From Hymenoscyphus infarciens (lineage: Eukaryota; Ascomycota; Leotiomycetes; Helotiales; Helotiaceae): 64,000 nt of DNA. The DNA lies in contig LLCB01000177.1 in assembly GCA_001414345.1 (NCBI GenBank), forward strand, positions 1 through 64,000. Reading direction: 5' to 3'. How positions within the stretch are numbered: position 1 is the stretch's first letter; each line of letters opens with the position of its first letter. Shown here one piece after another: positions 10,522 through 21,921 of this stretch. The notes under the pieces were generated by a model. The model was not told where the DNA came from. It was given only the letters and a program-made list of their open reading frames with translations, and searched no databases. Made by a program: the position numbers and the translations under genes.

Positions 10522-12353
10522 TTAATGAGGAAAGTCGCTTCCTGAAGAGAATTTCACGCGGCTTTCGTCATTGCTCCCTACTTTCTCAGACAACTCTTTT
10601 GTACCCTTCGACTGCATCTTCTCCTTCCAATCCGAAAGTACCTTTATTGCCTTACGCTTCTCCGGTGTCATCTTCTCAAACTCAATTCTCTCCTTTATAC
10701 CCGGGTCCCCAACATCAACACTCTTCGCACCAAGTTTGAGCAGACTTTCAACCGAATTCGGTCGTCCAAATTTCAGCGCGTCCACCAAAGGAACCATCTC
10801 CATCTCATGTTCCAGTGGCCACGAATAGACATCAACATCCTTCCCCATCTTTTCCACAACCCATTCAATCATCTTCCCATGCCCCTTTATAACCGCCCAA
10901 TAAAAAGCCAAATTACCAAAATCCTTGTCCCTTGACCTATGATCATCATACTTCTCCCAAATCGTCTCCGCAGCTTCCACATTCCCATTACTCGCCGCTC
11001 CCTGATACGCTTCCTCCAAATCAATAAACTGCAGCTCATCTTCCTCCTCTTCCTCCTCATCCCAATCAACAGGTTCTTCCCTAAACCCCCGTTCAAACAT
11101 CATAAACACGATATCGAAATGGTTATTCTCCGCCGCCTCATTAAAAGCATTCCCGCCTCGATTTTCATTCTCCGCATCTAGATCAAGAAGGTGTTCCACA
11201 ATCTTCAAATGTCCAGCTTTAGCAGCTGTTACAATAGGTCTCTCACCATCCCATCCATCACATTCCCAAATGTCTACTCCCCCCTTGATAAACCTTTTCA
11301 CCATTTCCAAATCGCCTTCTTGACAAGCTGCATGCATGAGATTCTCATCCGCGGTAAGCACGCAGATATGATCATGACGGTCAAGAAGGAAAGATACGGT
11401 TCCGGGATTCCCATACAACGCAGCTGCCCTCGCAATCCCAAGATCTTCGGACTCGTCGCAGCCTCTTTCTTTTTTGCCAGAGGGGAATTTGGGATCGTAG
11501 AATTTACGAATGATGTCCAGTTTTCCGAGTTGAGCAGCGGCTTCTCGGGCGGAGATAGTGGAGTCCATGTGTTCGTTACTCTCGACATCGGGATCTGCTC
11601 CCTTCTCAAGTAACATCTCGACAAGATCTACGCGTCCCAATCTGGTAGCGGTGTTGAGAGGGGTACCAAAGAATGTAGTTTCGAAATTGATTACCAACCC
11701 CCCTTCTTGCTTCAAGGATTCTTGGAAAACCTCCTCATATCCTTCAGCAGCCATACCGATGATAAAACAAGACATCCTAACCTCTATCTCATCAACCACC
11801 CCCTCCTCCGCTTTCTCCTCGAGTCGCTTTTCCTCCAGCTCATCAGCTCTCTTATCAAAAGACCAATTATCGAATTTCATATCCGTTAATAGTCGAGAGA
11901 TAACATGAACCATCTTCTCCCGCTCTCCATTTGCTTTTTCTTCCGCGCCTCTGCTTGACTTCAAGATCATCTTATCGATGACAGATCTCATAAGAATCTT
12001 CCACTCCCACTGATTCTTCCCTGAAATAATCTTGCCAAAAGTCATGCGATACCGAAAAACCTCAATACAACGTTTGTCATAAGGATTAACCAGAGTCTGG
12101 ATATCACCCGGGTGGGAAAGTGCGAGCATGGCTTTAATGGTCTCCGCATTAAAGAATCCTATTCCCGTGTAAGTATGTATTTCGAGATCAGATTCCAATG
12201 CAGTACGAGGAGCACTGGGTGGTAGGTTCACTCACGATTAACCCCCCTCAATCGCAATTGAAGCCGTACACCATCCTCCCGATGAATCCGTACATACTGC
12301 CTGATAATTCCCGTCAAGACCTCGTTGGGTAGCGTACTCGTGGTCGATGCCAT
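10522..12353 (-). CDS. F-box-like / ankyrin repeat protein
   Basis: Two exons, 12353-12236 and 12158-10522 (584 aa), with a 77-bp intron (GTGAGT donor). The start MASTTSTLPNEVL at 12353 has a CACCATGG context; an in-frame ATG at 12443 would add 30 residues. Residues 1-40 (LPNEVLTGIIRQYV..LRLRGVNRFFN) resemble the start of an F-box. The middle and C-terminal parts contain ankyrin-type repeats, for example TPLNTATRLGRVDLVEMLLE, RPIVTAAKAGHLKIVEHLL and HAACQEGDLEMVKRFIKGG. A highly acidic stretch (DWDEEEEEEDELQF) sits between repeats. Ankyrin repeats serve protein binding; with an F-box the protein could be an SCF substrate adaptor, but that is inference. Neighbours give no functional hint. Confidence 0.8.
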
Positions 12354-13619
12354 GGTGAACGTGATGAGTTGCGCTTTGATGTTGTTGTTGGGTCGCGAAG
12401 AGTTGGAGATGCGGCGGGAATGTCTGCCAGAACAAGAAGCCAAATGTCAACTTGAATCCAATCCCACCGCCATTAAATCAATATTTACGCCAACATGTCA
12501 TTGTCATCCTGCGCCCCAATCCAACAGATCCTGCTTATATGTTTGTATCAGTGGGGCTGAGTCAACCTTTATGTAACTGGTTGGGTACAAAGAAGAGTGA
12601 GATGTTCATTTTTCTGATTCACTCGACGCAAAGCAAAAGGTGAGGTGAATGATTTCAGTGCACGTGATTCGATAAATTCGGTACTCACACCCTATTCAAG
12701 CAATTCTTCAACAAGGAAAAAGAGAGCTCGTATGAGCGCGACCAAGTGCAGACAAACTCGTGGGGTGCTTTCAGAATAATAGGAAGGTGGAAGGGAAGGG
12801 AGGGATGAGTGGTGGAGTGACCTTCCGGGAGATTGAACGAGGAAAGAGATGAAAAAGGAAGCTAAGAGCACCGACAAGACCACTCAAGAATTATTTCAAA
12901 CACAAAACTTCATTATCCAAACTAATCCTAAGCTAAAAAAGATATAATATATACGTCATCAATCACCTCTAAAATATCCACATATAAATTCATAAGCTCC
13001 CTTTCCATCCCCCCTCCCTTCCTTCATCCCTTTATCCCAAACCAACTAATTTCCCCTTCCTAACTAACCCTACCTATACCCCAATATATCAAAAGATATC
13101 GAAAAGTCGAGACCCCTGCTCTCTCTCTTTAATAAGATTTTCCTACCAAAAAGCCAAATAAAGCACCCCGTTGTAACCCCCACTCCCAAAACATATATAT
13201 AGATATACCCCCTAAAAAGCAAAACTGATAATAAAAAGATATAAAAAATAAAAGAACTCCAGCAAGTAATAGCTATGCTTCCAGAGCAAGAAAATCTCCC
13301 AACGCCCCAAATTAAAACCTTCTTTGGTGAGAACTCTGGTATACGATATTCGTTTTTGATGATAACGGAACAAGAAAACCATAAAAACAGCATCAGAGAA
13401 GCACCTTGCTAAATATATCGAGAGAGAAAATGGCAGAGCATCGGCGATTGAATGGCACATAAAGTGACATGGCAAGATCACCGCATCCAATCAACTGTAT
13501 ATCTCAGTAAAGCAGTCAACCTCGAAACTCCCAAATGTTGATCTGGCCCACATCATCGATACCTCGGCATGCCTTCAGTCGTCGTATTGCTGGATAAAGT
13601 CGAACATTCATCGTCGGTT
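12354..13619. other. Intergenic, no gene seen
   Basis: Contains the promoter/5'UTR of the ankyrin gene on the left and the probable 3'UTR of the Zn2Cys6 gene on the right, both genes being on the minus strand. Short reading frames exist but show no homology or codon bias I can support. Confidence 0.4.
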
Positions 13620-15827
13620 TCATCGAAACGTCATATCTCCATTTCCATTCATTGCTCCCATCCCTTGTGACAGTTCGCTGGTAGTATTGGCACGATGTAA
13701 ATTCCGGTACTGCTCCGGTATACTCCTCGGTATCTTTACTCCAAAGCTCGATCCACTGCTCTGTCTAAGCGGTGGTCGTCGAATCGGTCCCACGCCTGTA
13801 CTGGGTGGCATGTTCTGATTATTCAAACCCATGTTTCCATCGAATTCTTGTTTAAACTCGACTTGTCCACCGCCAACGTTGGGATTAAAGTTTGTCATCT
13901 GATTCGCGTTAATGTTGTTTCCGATGGGGGCGGAATTCATATATTGAAACCCGCCACCATTTTGCCCCATGCCTGGGTACTCCATTGGGCTCATTGGACT
14001 TTGTATAATTGGGGGACTGGTAAATGGCGTTCCTTCGGTGCCGTTGCTACTAGAAGGTGCGTTGAGGGGGGACGCTAGTTCTTCCACTCGTTTATCGAAA
14101 GATGCGAGAGGGACATTTGTTGGGTTGAAATCAGTATCTGGTTCGACCTTGAAATGGCCACTTGTTCCATCACCATTGTATCCGGGAAAGTTGCTTGGAA
14201 CGCCCATACCAGCGTTACCAAAACCGTCAAAGATATCGACATCTGCGCAAAGATTTGCCGCTGGAGTATCTGGGACTGTTTGAAGCATTGGGTTGACAAG
14301 TCGAGGAAGAACATCGTGAACCTTGGACAAAAGAAGTGGCAGGAAACGATGGTCACCGCGGCGAAGAACGGAGAGGAGTCGTACAAAGTCGTTCAAATAA
14401 TCTCGAGGACCTAATTGGAATGGATCGGGATTTGGTGGAAGGAGAGAAAGAACGTCGGTTAAGGAACAGGCAACATCGAAAAGCTTTTCAATCTGTATCG
14501 CGTCAGTTTGGAAATATTTCGTGGTTTTTATTGAACATACCAAACCAATTCCGTGAACCTCCATGCTTTGCTGTGAGAATTGAGAGGTCATCGATATCAA
14601 ATCTCGAGCAATCTCCACAGGGTAGTTGAAAGTCATGCTTGGGTCATCGTGATTTGAACTCAGGCAGCCATTTTGGATGCTCAATTGCCATACCATTGTA
14701 CGAAGCCATTGTTGACTGGTTCTCAAATCAGCAGTTTGGTTTTCTGTCGAGTTGAGATATGTAGGTAATGCATCGTTAAGTTGTTTCTGTAAAGCTGCGA
14801 GGTATGGCGGCGTGCAGTCAGTTCTGGTTTTATTCCACAGAGCGACAAAACTTTCATCAAACGGTCTGAATAGGCTGATGAGGTGTAAGAATCCATGTAT
14901 ATGTTGAGCTTGAAGATCGGAGGGATCGTCGTTTGGAGTAGGAAGGTTGATGGTGGCTTGGAGGGAAAGTGGTCTATGTCGTTGAAGGGCATATGCTCTG
15001 TTTGGGATGTTAGTATCGTGCAATAAACACAGCGATGCAGATAAATACCTCTCAGTGACGAAAAGCAGCCAATAAAGTCTACGTCTCCTAGAAGATTCAA
15101 TAGCATCAAATTGCGAGTAGCTCTCCTCCTTCTGCAGCCCCAAAATATGTGCCAATGTTGTCGCTTCTCGCAAATGGAACCAGGCCTTGTTGTGCATATC
15201 CAGACCAAAATTGCAGCCAAACAAAAAGAAACTGGTGACGAGACTATTCAAAGTTGGGTTTTCCAAATGATCGTAGCTCTTCCTCACTCGTAATGTCTCA
15301 TCCATCAATAGGTTCCCGGATACCAAGTTTGCCCCCGGTAAACTGTCGAGTCCCAGAGGATCACCTGGTATTCCCATCCCTGGCTGGATCATCATGAAAG
15401 CGCAGAGCGAAGTCAAGAGACAGTATGTGTCGACATTTTGATCCGCATACATTGCTTGTTGTTCGAGACGTCCGCGGTGTAGGATGGGTAGGGTAGGATA
15501 CATGTTGGCGAAAAAAAACTCGATGCATTCCTTGATCATGTCCTGCGTGAGCAGTCCTGGTGTCGGGGCCAATGTTGGACTGCATGGTGGACTCGTTATG
15601 CCATTCAATCGATTCGCGACTTTCGAGGAGAGTGTGGATTGTCGTTGCGTCTCGCGAAGTTCGCTGATGACCTTTGCTCTCGATCCCTTGGGGCCCTTCT
15701 TCTGGGGGATGGCGTGGTAGGTACACGACAGTTGAGCCGAGGAACAATTCCGACACGGATTGATGCCATCGCATTTGACTTTGCGACGATGGCATGCATC
15801 GCACGCCCGCTTGACCGACGTCGACAT
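13620..15827 (-). CDS. Zn2Cys6 transcription factor with fungal_trans domain
   Basis: Three exons: 15827-15049, 14997-14541, 14492-13620. Two in-frame introns (14998-15048, 51 bp, GTATTT..CAG with ACTAAC; 14493-14540, 48 bp, GTATGT..CAG) hide inside one long frame; the spliced product is 702 aa. The N-terminus holds a canonical binuclear zinc cluster, Cys 9, 12, 19, 25, 28, 35 (CDACHRRKVKC, then CRNC), followed by the basic linker QKKGPKGSRAK. The central region matches fungal_trans: FFFANMYPTLPILHR, then RRRRLYWLLFVTERAYALQR once intron 1 is removed. The C-terminus is Gln/Asn/Pro-rich and looks like an activation region. A nuclear sequence-specific regulator is expected. It is most like the RegA/AmyR-type group in its KKGPKG linker, but its targets are unknown. 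Confidence 0.9.
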   Translation of the reverse strand: MSTSVKRACDACHRRKVKCDGINPCRNCSSAQLSCTYHAIPQKKGPKGSRAKVISELRETQRQSTLSSKVANRLNGITSPPCSPTLAPTPGLLTQDMIKECIEFFFANMYPTLPILHRGRLEQQAMYADQNVDTYCLLTSLCAFMMIQPGMGIPGDPLGLDSLPGANLVSGNLLMDETLRVRKSYDHLENPTLNSLVTSFFLFGCNFGLDMHNKAWFHLREATTLAHILGLQKEESYSQFDAIESSRRRRLYWLLFVTERYLSASLCLLHDTNIPNRAYALQRHRPLSLQATINLPTPNDDPSDLQAQHIHGFLHLISLFRPFDESFVALWNKTRTDCTPPYLAALQKQLNDALPTYLNSTENQTADLRTSQQWLRTMVWQLSIQNGCLSSNHDDPSMTFNYPVEIARDLISMTSQFSQQSMEVHGIGLVCSIKTTKYFQTDAIQIEKLFDVACSLTDVLSLLPPNPDPFQLGPRDYLNDFVRLLSVLRRGDHRFLPLLLSKVHDVLPRLVNPMLQTVPDTPAANLCADVDIFDGFGNAGMGVPSNFPGYNGDGTSGHFKVEPDTDFNPTNVPLASFDKRVEELASPLNAPSSSNGTEGTPFTSPPIIQSPMSPMEYPGMGQNGGGFQYMNSAPIGNNINANQMTNFNPNVGGGQVEFKQEFDGNMGLNNQNMPPSTGVGPIRRPPLRQSSGSSFGVKIPRSIPEQYRNLHRANTTSELSQGMGAMNGNGDMTFR

Positions 15828-16726
15828 GGCGAGAGAGTTGCGGTTGAGAGGGGGAATTCGGGGTTGGGTTGGGTTTGGAGGGTTTGGTGGGTAGGACTCG
15901 AACTCAACTCAGCGCACGTCGGATCGTGGTCCACCGCGCGTGTGTTTAGGTCGACTTGCGCCGAGAATGTTGATCAATTGTGGTGTATTGTGTGTATCGT
16001 GGTGTTTTGGCAGTGTGAATTGACGGAGTACGGGGTAATGGATTAAACGTGGAGTCGGGGTGGTGGTGTGGTGTGATTAGAGTATGGAGTACTGGAGTTA
16101 TTCGGTCCTTTTGGGAGGGAGGTTTTGGGAGGGAGGTTTTGGGAGAGGGCGAGGGAGGGAAAAGATGGAGAGATGGAGCCCTCATTTCCAGGCCGCTGCA
16201 GCAAAACTGCGGGGAATTCTGGTCACCGTACAAAAGAAGTGGGGCAGGGGCTCTGATCACGTGGGCATGTAAGGGAACCGACAGGGACGGGAGTAGTATT
16301 AAAATGGTGCCCCCGTCCCTCGTTATAATTAATGGCTTATAGTGAAAGGGCATATGAAGTGATTTGTTGAAAACTGAACTAGCCTGTTTCCTTCCCTATT
16401 TATTGGTTATTATTGATGTTTTGACTGAAGTTTTCAAGGGGCCCTCAAAGCACTTACTTGGGCGAGTATTTTGGCTAGTCGGCTGACGGAACCGGACCTG
16501 CCGACCCAAAGTGTGGGATCAAATACAACACTATGAAGAACAAGAGATCTCGAGGACTGCGATCAACATAGATCTTTCTTTCATAGTCCACCCACTTGAT
16601 CTCATCTACAGATATCTCAACTTCAACCTCGTCACCGACGACTCCACGAAAACCATCAACTGCCATATTTCATGCATCCCTCGATCAGTAGATGGGCGCA
16701 GGCGATTATCGATAGCGTAACGTAGC
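15828..16726. other. Zn2Cys6 promoter region with G-rich tandem motif
   Basis: No gene is seen. At 16110-16165 the plus strand has repeated GGGAGGGAGGTTTT units followed by GGGAGAGGGCGAGGG, so several G3 runs lie close together about 290-340 bp upstream of the Zn2Cys6 start. A short frame at 16511-16720 is unsupported. Confidence 0.45.
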
Positions 16727-17134
16727 ATGTCAGCAAGCACGCCGCTCTTCACCGTTGCCTCATTTGCCTCACTAGGACTGGTCTGCTTTTTTACCTATAA
16801 TGGTCGAATAAAACGATTACTTGCTGGAGTCAGACAACTGTTCACTCCACCAACAATCCTGTTCCAGCTGAGAAAAATCAGCTTCAAAACAAGCAAATCC
16901 ACATTTCTTTCCACATTTCACACTTCTTGTTCATCTTTTCGCCATCAACTGTTCATTCTTGCTCAAGTGGTCGCCGGTTTAGAAGAGCATGAATCGCCAA
17001 TGTCTCCCATTCAGCCATTACCAAATCCCGTCCCTGAAGCCAAGAACCACCATCATCCTGAAACTTTGCCAACACAAGACGAGGGCGAACAGGAGTACGA
17101 GGCAATAATAGATAATAGTGGACAGTCTCAATAA
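16727..17134 (+). CDS. Hypothetical small protein with N-terminal hydrophobic segment
   Basis: Uninterrupted 135-aa frame from ATG 16727. Residues 8-24 (FTVASFASLGLVCFFTY) form a hydrophobic segment usable as a signal anchor. The rest is basic, then polar and acidic (TQDEGEQEYEA). I do not recognise a family. A second open stretch at 17226-17663 (Ser/Arg/Pro-rich, no ATG at its start) might be a downstream exon, but I found no donor/acceptor pair in matching phase. This may be a real small gene or chance. Confidence 0.35.
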   Translation: MSASTPLFTVASFASLGLVCFFTYNGRIKRLLAGVRQLFTPPTILFQLRKISFKTSKSTFLSTFHTSCSSFRHQLFILAQVVAGLEEHESPMSPIQPLPNPVPEAKNHHHPETLPTQDEGEQEYEAIIDNSGQSQ

Positions 17135-18993
17135 ATCCCCTTCAATACGGGTTCCACAGGTTCGTAGCTAAGTATAAGTACTAGTACCACCAAAATATCG
17201 GATTAAACCCACCTCAGCCAGCACCTTGCCTGTCCCACAACAACTACGCCCTGCGCCCACATCTCATTCTCAGCTTGCCCCCCTTTCACGGCATGAAGAA
17301 AGTTTGCAAGATGCTTACTGTATTGAAAATCCCCAAAGGAGACTCTCAACTGCCGCCCCCAAACCTAACCTCTTGAGTCTTGACAGACGTCACTCGGTTC
17401 GGAACTTATTCGTTGGCGAACGATCACGACCATCACCAGCATCAAACTTCCCCATTTCCCAAAACGCCTCCATCCCCGTTCGTCGCCTCTCCATTCGTCC
17501 TCTCTCCCGTCCCAACCAATCCAATCGGAAAGCGCGAACCCACATCCTTCCCTCAATGTTCCATCAGCCTTCCATGCATAACACCGACCTGCACTGCCCA
17601 TCCAACCAGCATTCTCTGTTCCCGGTCACGCCTCGCAATTGGTTGGTGAGGGGAAAGGACTGACAAGGTGGGGGATCCTACAATACCAAAAAGCCAACGA
17701 GGAACCTTGATCAAGAATGAGAAATTGTTTGATCAAACAAGGACGGTCCTGCTTCCTGAACAGATCTTACGACGATTATGGAATTGCTTTCAAACGTTGT
17801 TCGTGATAGAAGTGATGAAGATCTGGGGATTATGCTAGTCATGAGATGACAGAAACGTGGCAAAATCGCGAGGTTTTGCCATAGCATGATTTGTGTTTTT
17901 GCCAACTTCCCGAGAGCTCCGAATCACTTTTTCACACCGAACGGGAGAGCCGTGAGTCTTGGGCCAGATATCACTGGATAGGCGGGAAGAGTTTTTGGTG
18001 TTGGTTGCAAGTGTAATCAATACCTCCGCCACCAGAACCTCATGGATGCTTAGTCAAAGCCACAGACTACGAGAGAACCTTTTTGTGGAATGGATACTAC
18101 CTTCTACTGACGTAAGATATCCTCGAGGGCCTTCTTTCGGTATTCTTTTTTCAAGAGACGGCAGAGATCCATTGCAGAAGGTTGAGGGATGGTGAGCAAG
18201 TGTTACACCAACCTCGAAGTGAATCACGTGGCAAATGCCTCTGGTTGTACGATTACGAGATTCCAGGTTGCAGATTTTCTATCTGCGAGGTTTATCTTCC
18301 TTCTGCTGTTTTTCTCATGGCGAGCGTTTTAGAAGACTCGGTCATTACTTCGCGTATAACTATCTTGCCTTGGATTATGTAAAGAAGTAAAGAGTGTTGA
18401 TGATGTTGGAGACGACCGAGAAGAATCAGATAATCAGCTCTTGTATGTTCTAGTTTTAGCCGAAAAACATCTGCAGTTGTTCTGAAATTATTGATAAGAA
18501 AGACAGGCAGGTGTAAACGTCCCTATCACCTTCAAGGTCCACCTATTCAAAACTATTATTCTACATTCGAAAGGATGCTTAAAAGAAGCTTGAGATCTCC
18601 GAGATTCGTTCCGTTCTGTTACTTGACGTAATTTCAAATCAATATCCAAACTATCTAGAACAATATCGTTCTGCGGATTTTGTTCAGTTGTGCACTGAAC
18701 TAAGAGGGACTCTTCCGCAGTGCAACGACCGATTATTTTGTCTTTTCATGTTCCTCATGTCGTTTGTTTAGTTAATTAAAATACAAACTCCATCAAAACA
18801 TGTAGGATTCTTTCTCAGTAAGGGGCTAAATATAGCATGTGTTCCAGCGCTCAGCCAGTCCAACGCGTCTCAGGGTAAAATATACGTAAAACCAACAATG
18901 ACTCTCAGTTCCACAACTCAGAAGATATAATACTCATACTAGTCCTCAAACTAATACCTTTCTCTAAAGGTCAAACCAAACAATGTACCTAGC
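17135..18993. other. Mostly unassigned; one open stretch at 17226-17663
   Basis: The open stretch at 17226-17663 has Ser/Arg/Pro-rich content (for example SIPVRRLSIRPLSRP) but begins without ATG. From 17700 to 18980 only short frames occur (such as 17959-18195) and none is supported. Confidence 0.35.
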
Positions 18994-20393
18994 ATGGAAA
19001 TTACCGACTTCCTCAACTCTCTCCTCCTGTACCTCTCGCCTCGCGATCTCGCGTACCTCGCTTAAACATATACAACTCTCTTCCACCCATCAACAGATTC
19101 ACTTTGGAGAACCCTAAAAACCACCACACCCTTCCTCTCCCTCCTCCCACCAAATTACCGAACTCGCCCTCTTCTCCCCCAAGACCTCCACCGTTTCGCC
19201 ATCTACCTCCCAAAGATCTTCAAGGTAGGAATCAAAAGTAAAAACCCAGAACGAAAAATCATCAACCTCCCTCCAACCTTTTGTGATAATTGGAAAGACC
19301 CGCAACACAACCTTGGAGAATCATGGGCGGAGAGTTGGGAGGAGGTTAGGGGAATCCAACCTGTTGCTCTATCTAATCGAAGACCATGAACCATCAGATG
19401 ATGGTGAGGATTCTGCTCATGCAGAATATTGGTCGGACTCCTGCACCTCAAATTCCGAGGATGATCTAGAGGATGATCCTGGATGGAACTCAGAGGATGA
19501 CACAATACTTGGAAGCACTTACGATGGGGGGGTGGCATTGATCCGGGCATCACTCAAGCTCCTTCGCCGAATGCCCTACCATATCCTGCCAGGTGATAAT
19601 CGCCCAGAGAGCTCAAGTGCCAACGATATCCCAGTCTGGGCCAGTCCACTTTCCGTTTCCTTTAGAAGGGTAATCAGCATTCCAGCCTTCGTAAAGGACC
19701 CGAAATTCCTAGAGTATGTTCTCAAGCTAGTAATTTACAAACGAGGGGGTGCAAAAGCAGAACCCCAAATACCCAGAACCTCGACTTCGCGAAACGATGA
19801 GTTCAAGAAGCTTTTGCTTCAGCGTATCAACATGGCTTAACAGGAGGATCACGAGCAAATTGCGCGAGCGATTGCAGGTTCAATTGACTACGCCCTAGAT
19901 AGCCAATTTGGCAACGACGGAAAGCTCCTCAACATATCGACTTCACTAAGCTTATAATCTCGAAGAAAAATGACGCCTCGGTAAGTTACAAAGGAGATCT
20001 CGACGCCATTGCGACAGCTTAGGACACTTATGTGGATGAGAACCGCGATGCCTCCCCCGACTTGCCAACGACAAAGCAATAGCAAATGTTCAGCTCAAAA
20101 GAGGGGCTACGGGTAGAGGGGTTTGTCACACAAGAAGAAGAGCCTGCTTCTCAAGAAGAAGTGGGTGATGAGACAGAGGTAAAAAAAAGGCAAGTGAGAA
20201 GGAAGCAGGTGAGGAGAAAGAAGCAGATGCTTCAACGCCCTATCGAGATAGTGACCTGGAAGATCTTGATCTAGGTGAAAGTTCCGTTCACGTGGATGAA
20301 GTCGAAGACCTCAAAACTAACGTAGCTGATGGTTCGGAAGAAGAAGCAGATGCTTCAAGCGAGTTGGAGGATGCTGACCCAGGTGAAAGCTGA
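18994..20393 (+). pseudogene. F-box protein pseudogene with acidic C-terminus
   Basis: The ATG at 18994 opens MEITDFLNSLLLYLSPRDLA, an F-box-like start. It is cut by TAA at 19063 and resumes as TYTTLFHPSTDSLWRTL. A frame change leads into 19283-19840, with an acidic stretch (EDDLEDDPGWNSEDD). A TAA at 19838 follows, then QEDHEQIARAIAGSIDYAL. Further stops (TAG) precede DTYVDENRDASPDLPTTKQ and QMFSSKEG. The tail is Glu-rich and Lys/Arg-rich and ends at TGA 20391-20393. At least four nonsense codons and two or more frame changes make this a decayed gene. The TAA/TAG codons sit where CAA/CAG would read naturally, consistent with C-to-T decay. Confidence 0.6.
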
Positions 20394-21297
20394 TCTGTAT
20401 AGCTACCTACTCATCATCTCCATTTTTACGTCATAAGAACTTACCGCCATTTGCTGAGCAAAAACCCCAGATTGGAATGTTCTGTGGTAAGAAAAGTAGG
20501 CTCGATGGGCTTGATCGTTTCGACTGAGCTAAGTAACTTCTTTCAAACTCGAATATCAATTTACTCACCCAAGAGAACCATGTTATTATTAGGTGCACGA
20601 AATGAAGGGGACAGTACTCTTCGCCTTCTCAACAAATTCTTACAACACAATAACCGCATATCAACTCCCACTATGGATGGTGACGCAAAATTTGGTCTTT
20701 CTTCGTGTATTCAAGATGCAAGGCGTTATAGATAAGGAGGAGTCGAATAAAAACTGGGAGACGAAGATGACTGGATCGAAGATCACAACAATTACGACTT
20801 TCGGATGGGGCTCTTTCGCTGCATCTGTATGTTAGTATGTTAATATTAATGCTAGGTACCAGTTTTGTGTCACATGTTGAAGGTCACGTCACGTTTGCAA
20901 ATGGCACATCCAGAGGTTGGATATTAAATACTTTTATTGATCTATCTACTGGTCCCCCTTTCACAGATCCTCCTCCTGGCCTGATGTGCCTATTTTTTTG
21001 GTTTTTCTCTTTTCTGTCAAATCATCCGCTGTGATAAGAAACCTCATAACATACCTTGGTAGTGTCAAGTGCTCACTACCACGCCTGGCCTGTTATGCCT
21101 AGTTTTTTGCTTTTTGTTTTCTGGTTTTTTTTGTGTTTTTCCCCGTTTTCTGAAGGATCCCCCATCGTGGCCTGCCATGCCATCTGTTCACGAACCCTGG
21201 ATCGTAGTGTCAGTTGCTCACTACTCGCACCTGGCCAAGTCCTGTGAAGTTGTCAGTCATCCAAATCCATCGGTATTGGATTACTTTTTGTGGAACT
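20394..21297. other. Intergenic with short repeated phrases
   Basis: No gene is seen. Two related segments, near 20965 (CCTGGCCTGATGTGCCTA) and near 21083 (CCTGGCCTGTTATGCCTA), are each followed by a T-rich run. A phrase near 21172 (CCATCGTGGCCTGCCATGCC) recurs as a diverged copy near 22568, downstream of the second CxxC gene, so the 3' flanks of the paralogues look duplicated too. Confidence 0.45.
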
Positions 21298-21921
21298 TTA
21301 TGCCTCATCATCGCTGAATCCCACGAAGTCCATATCAAAGTCCTCATCGTCGGCGCGTGCGATGACCTCTTCCTCCTCATACTCGGTGTCGAAATCTTCA
21401 TCCTCCTCAGTGTCCATCTCAACGTCTTCATTATCATCACTATCAGACTCGCCCCCGTCCCAATGGCCATTTGCATCTACATATTCTTCATCGTCCGGGG
21501 GAAACAATGCGTCACAGGTATCACAGAAGCATTGGTGCAAGAAGTCAGTCTCAACATCATAGATAACGGTGCATTCAGCTTGGCTAGGGTTATCTAAAGA
21601 TGCCGCGACACAGGCCGGACAGTGGACCACCTCGCTGGTCTCAAGGTGGCCACAATGATATTGAGTGAAGTACCTGATACAGGCATGGTTGGTATCAACT
21701 TGAGGACCCTTTAGGTTATAAGGAACCCAGAAGCTCATTGGGACGTATTTGCCATTCTTCGCAATAGGTCGGGGTTGCGGTGGAGCAAGCTCAACGGTCT
21801 GAACCATGTTTGGTCCTTGCGACACCATTGCTTGAACGTGGTCCTTGACAACTAATGCTACGTCCATGGGGAGACCAGCGTAGTTGAAGGGAGATGCTGT
21901 GGCGGAAGTGGCTGAGGACAT
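21298..21921 (-). CDS. Small CxxC protein with acidic tail (paralogue A)
   Basis: Single-exon 207-aa frame. The centre holds a Cys/His module: residues near KGPQVDTNHACIRY, then CGHLETSEVVHCPAC, ASLDNP, YDVETD, and a final CFCDTC. The last ~60 residues are strongly acidic (DDNEDVEMDTEEDEDFD). The same module order occurs in the neighbour at 22655-23389 on the same strand, so the two are tandem paralogues. The conserved Cys/His suggest metal (zinc) binding; this is inference and I recognise no named domain. Paralogue B lacks the acidic tail and ends basic instead. Function unknown. Confidence 0.75.
   Translation of the reverse strand: MSSATSATASPFNYAGLPMDVALVVKDHVQAMVSQGPNMVQTVELAPPQPRPIAKNGKYVPMSFWVPYNLKGPQVDTNHACIRYFTQYHCGHLETSEVVHCPACVAASLDNPSQAECTVIYDVETDFLHQCFCDTCDALFPPDDEEYVDANGHWDGGESDSDDNEDVEMDTEEDEDFDTEYEEEEVIARADDEDFDMDFVGFSDDEA

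Noticed and set aside
14723..15220. 165-aa minus-strand frame within the Zn2Cys6 gene
   Set aside because: Overlaps the conserved fungal_trans domain in another frame.
18994..20393. Alternative genetic code (UAR read as Gln) to explain stops at Gln-like positions
   Set aside because: All intact genes in the window end at standard stops and use CAA/CAG freely; the F-box gene also has frame changes, so decay is the simpler reading.
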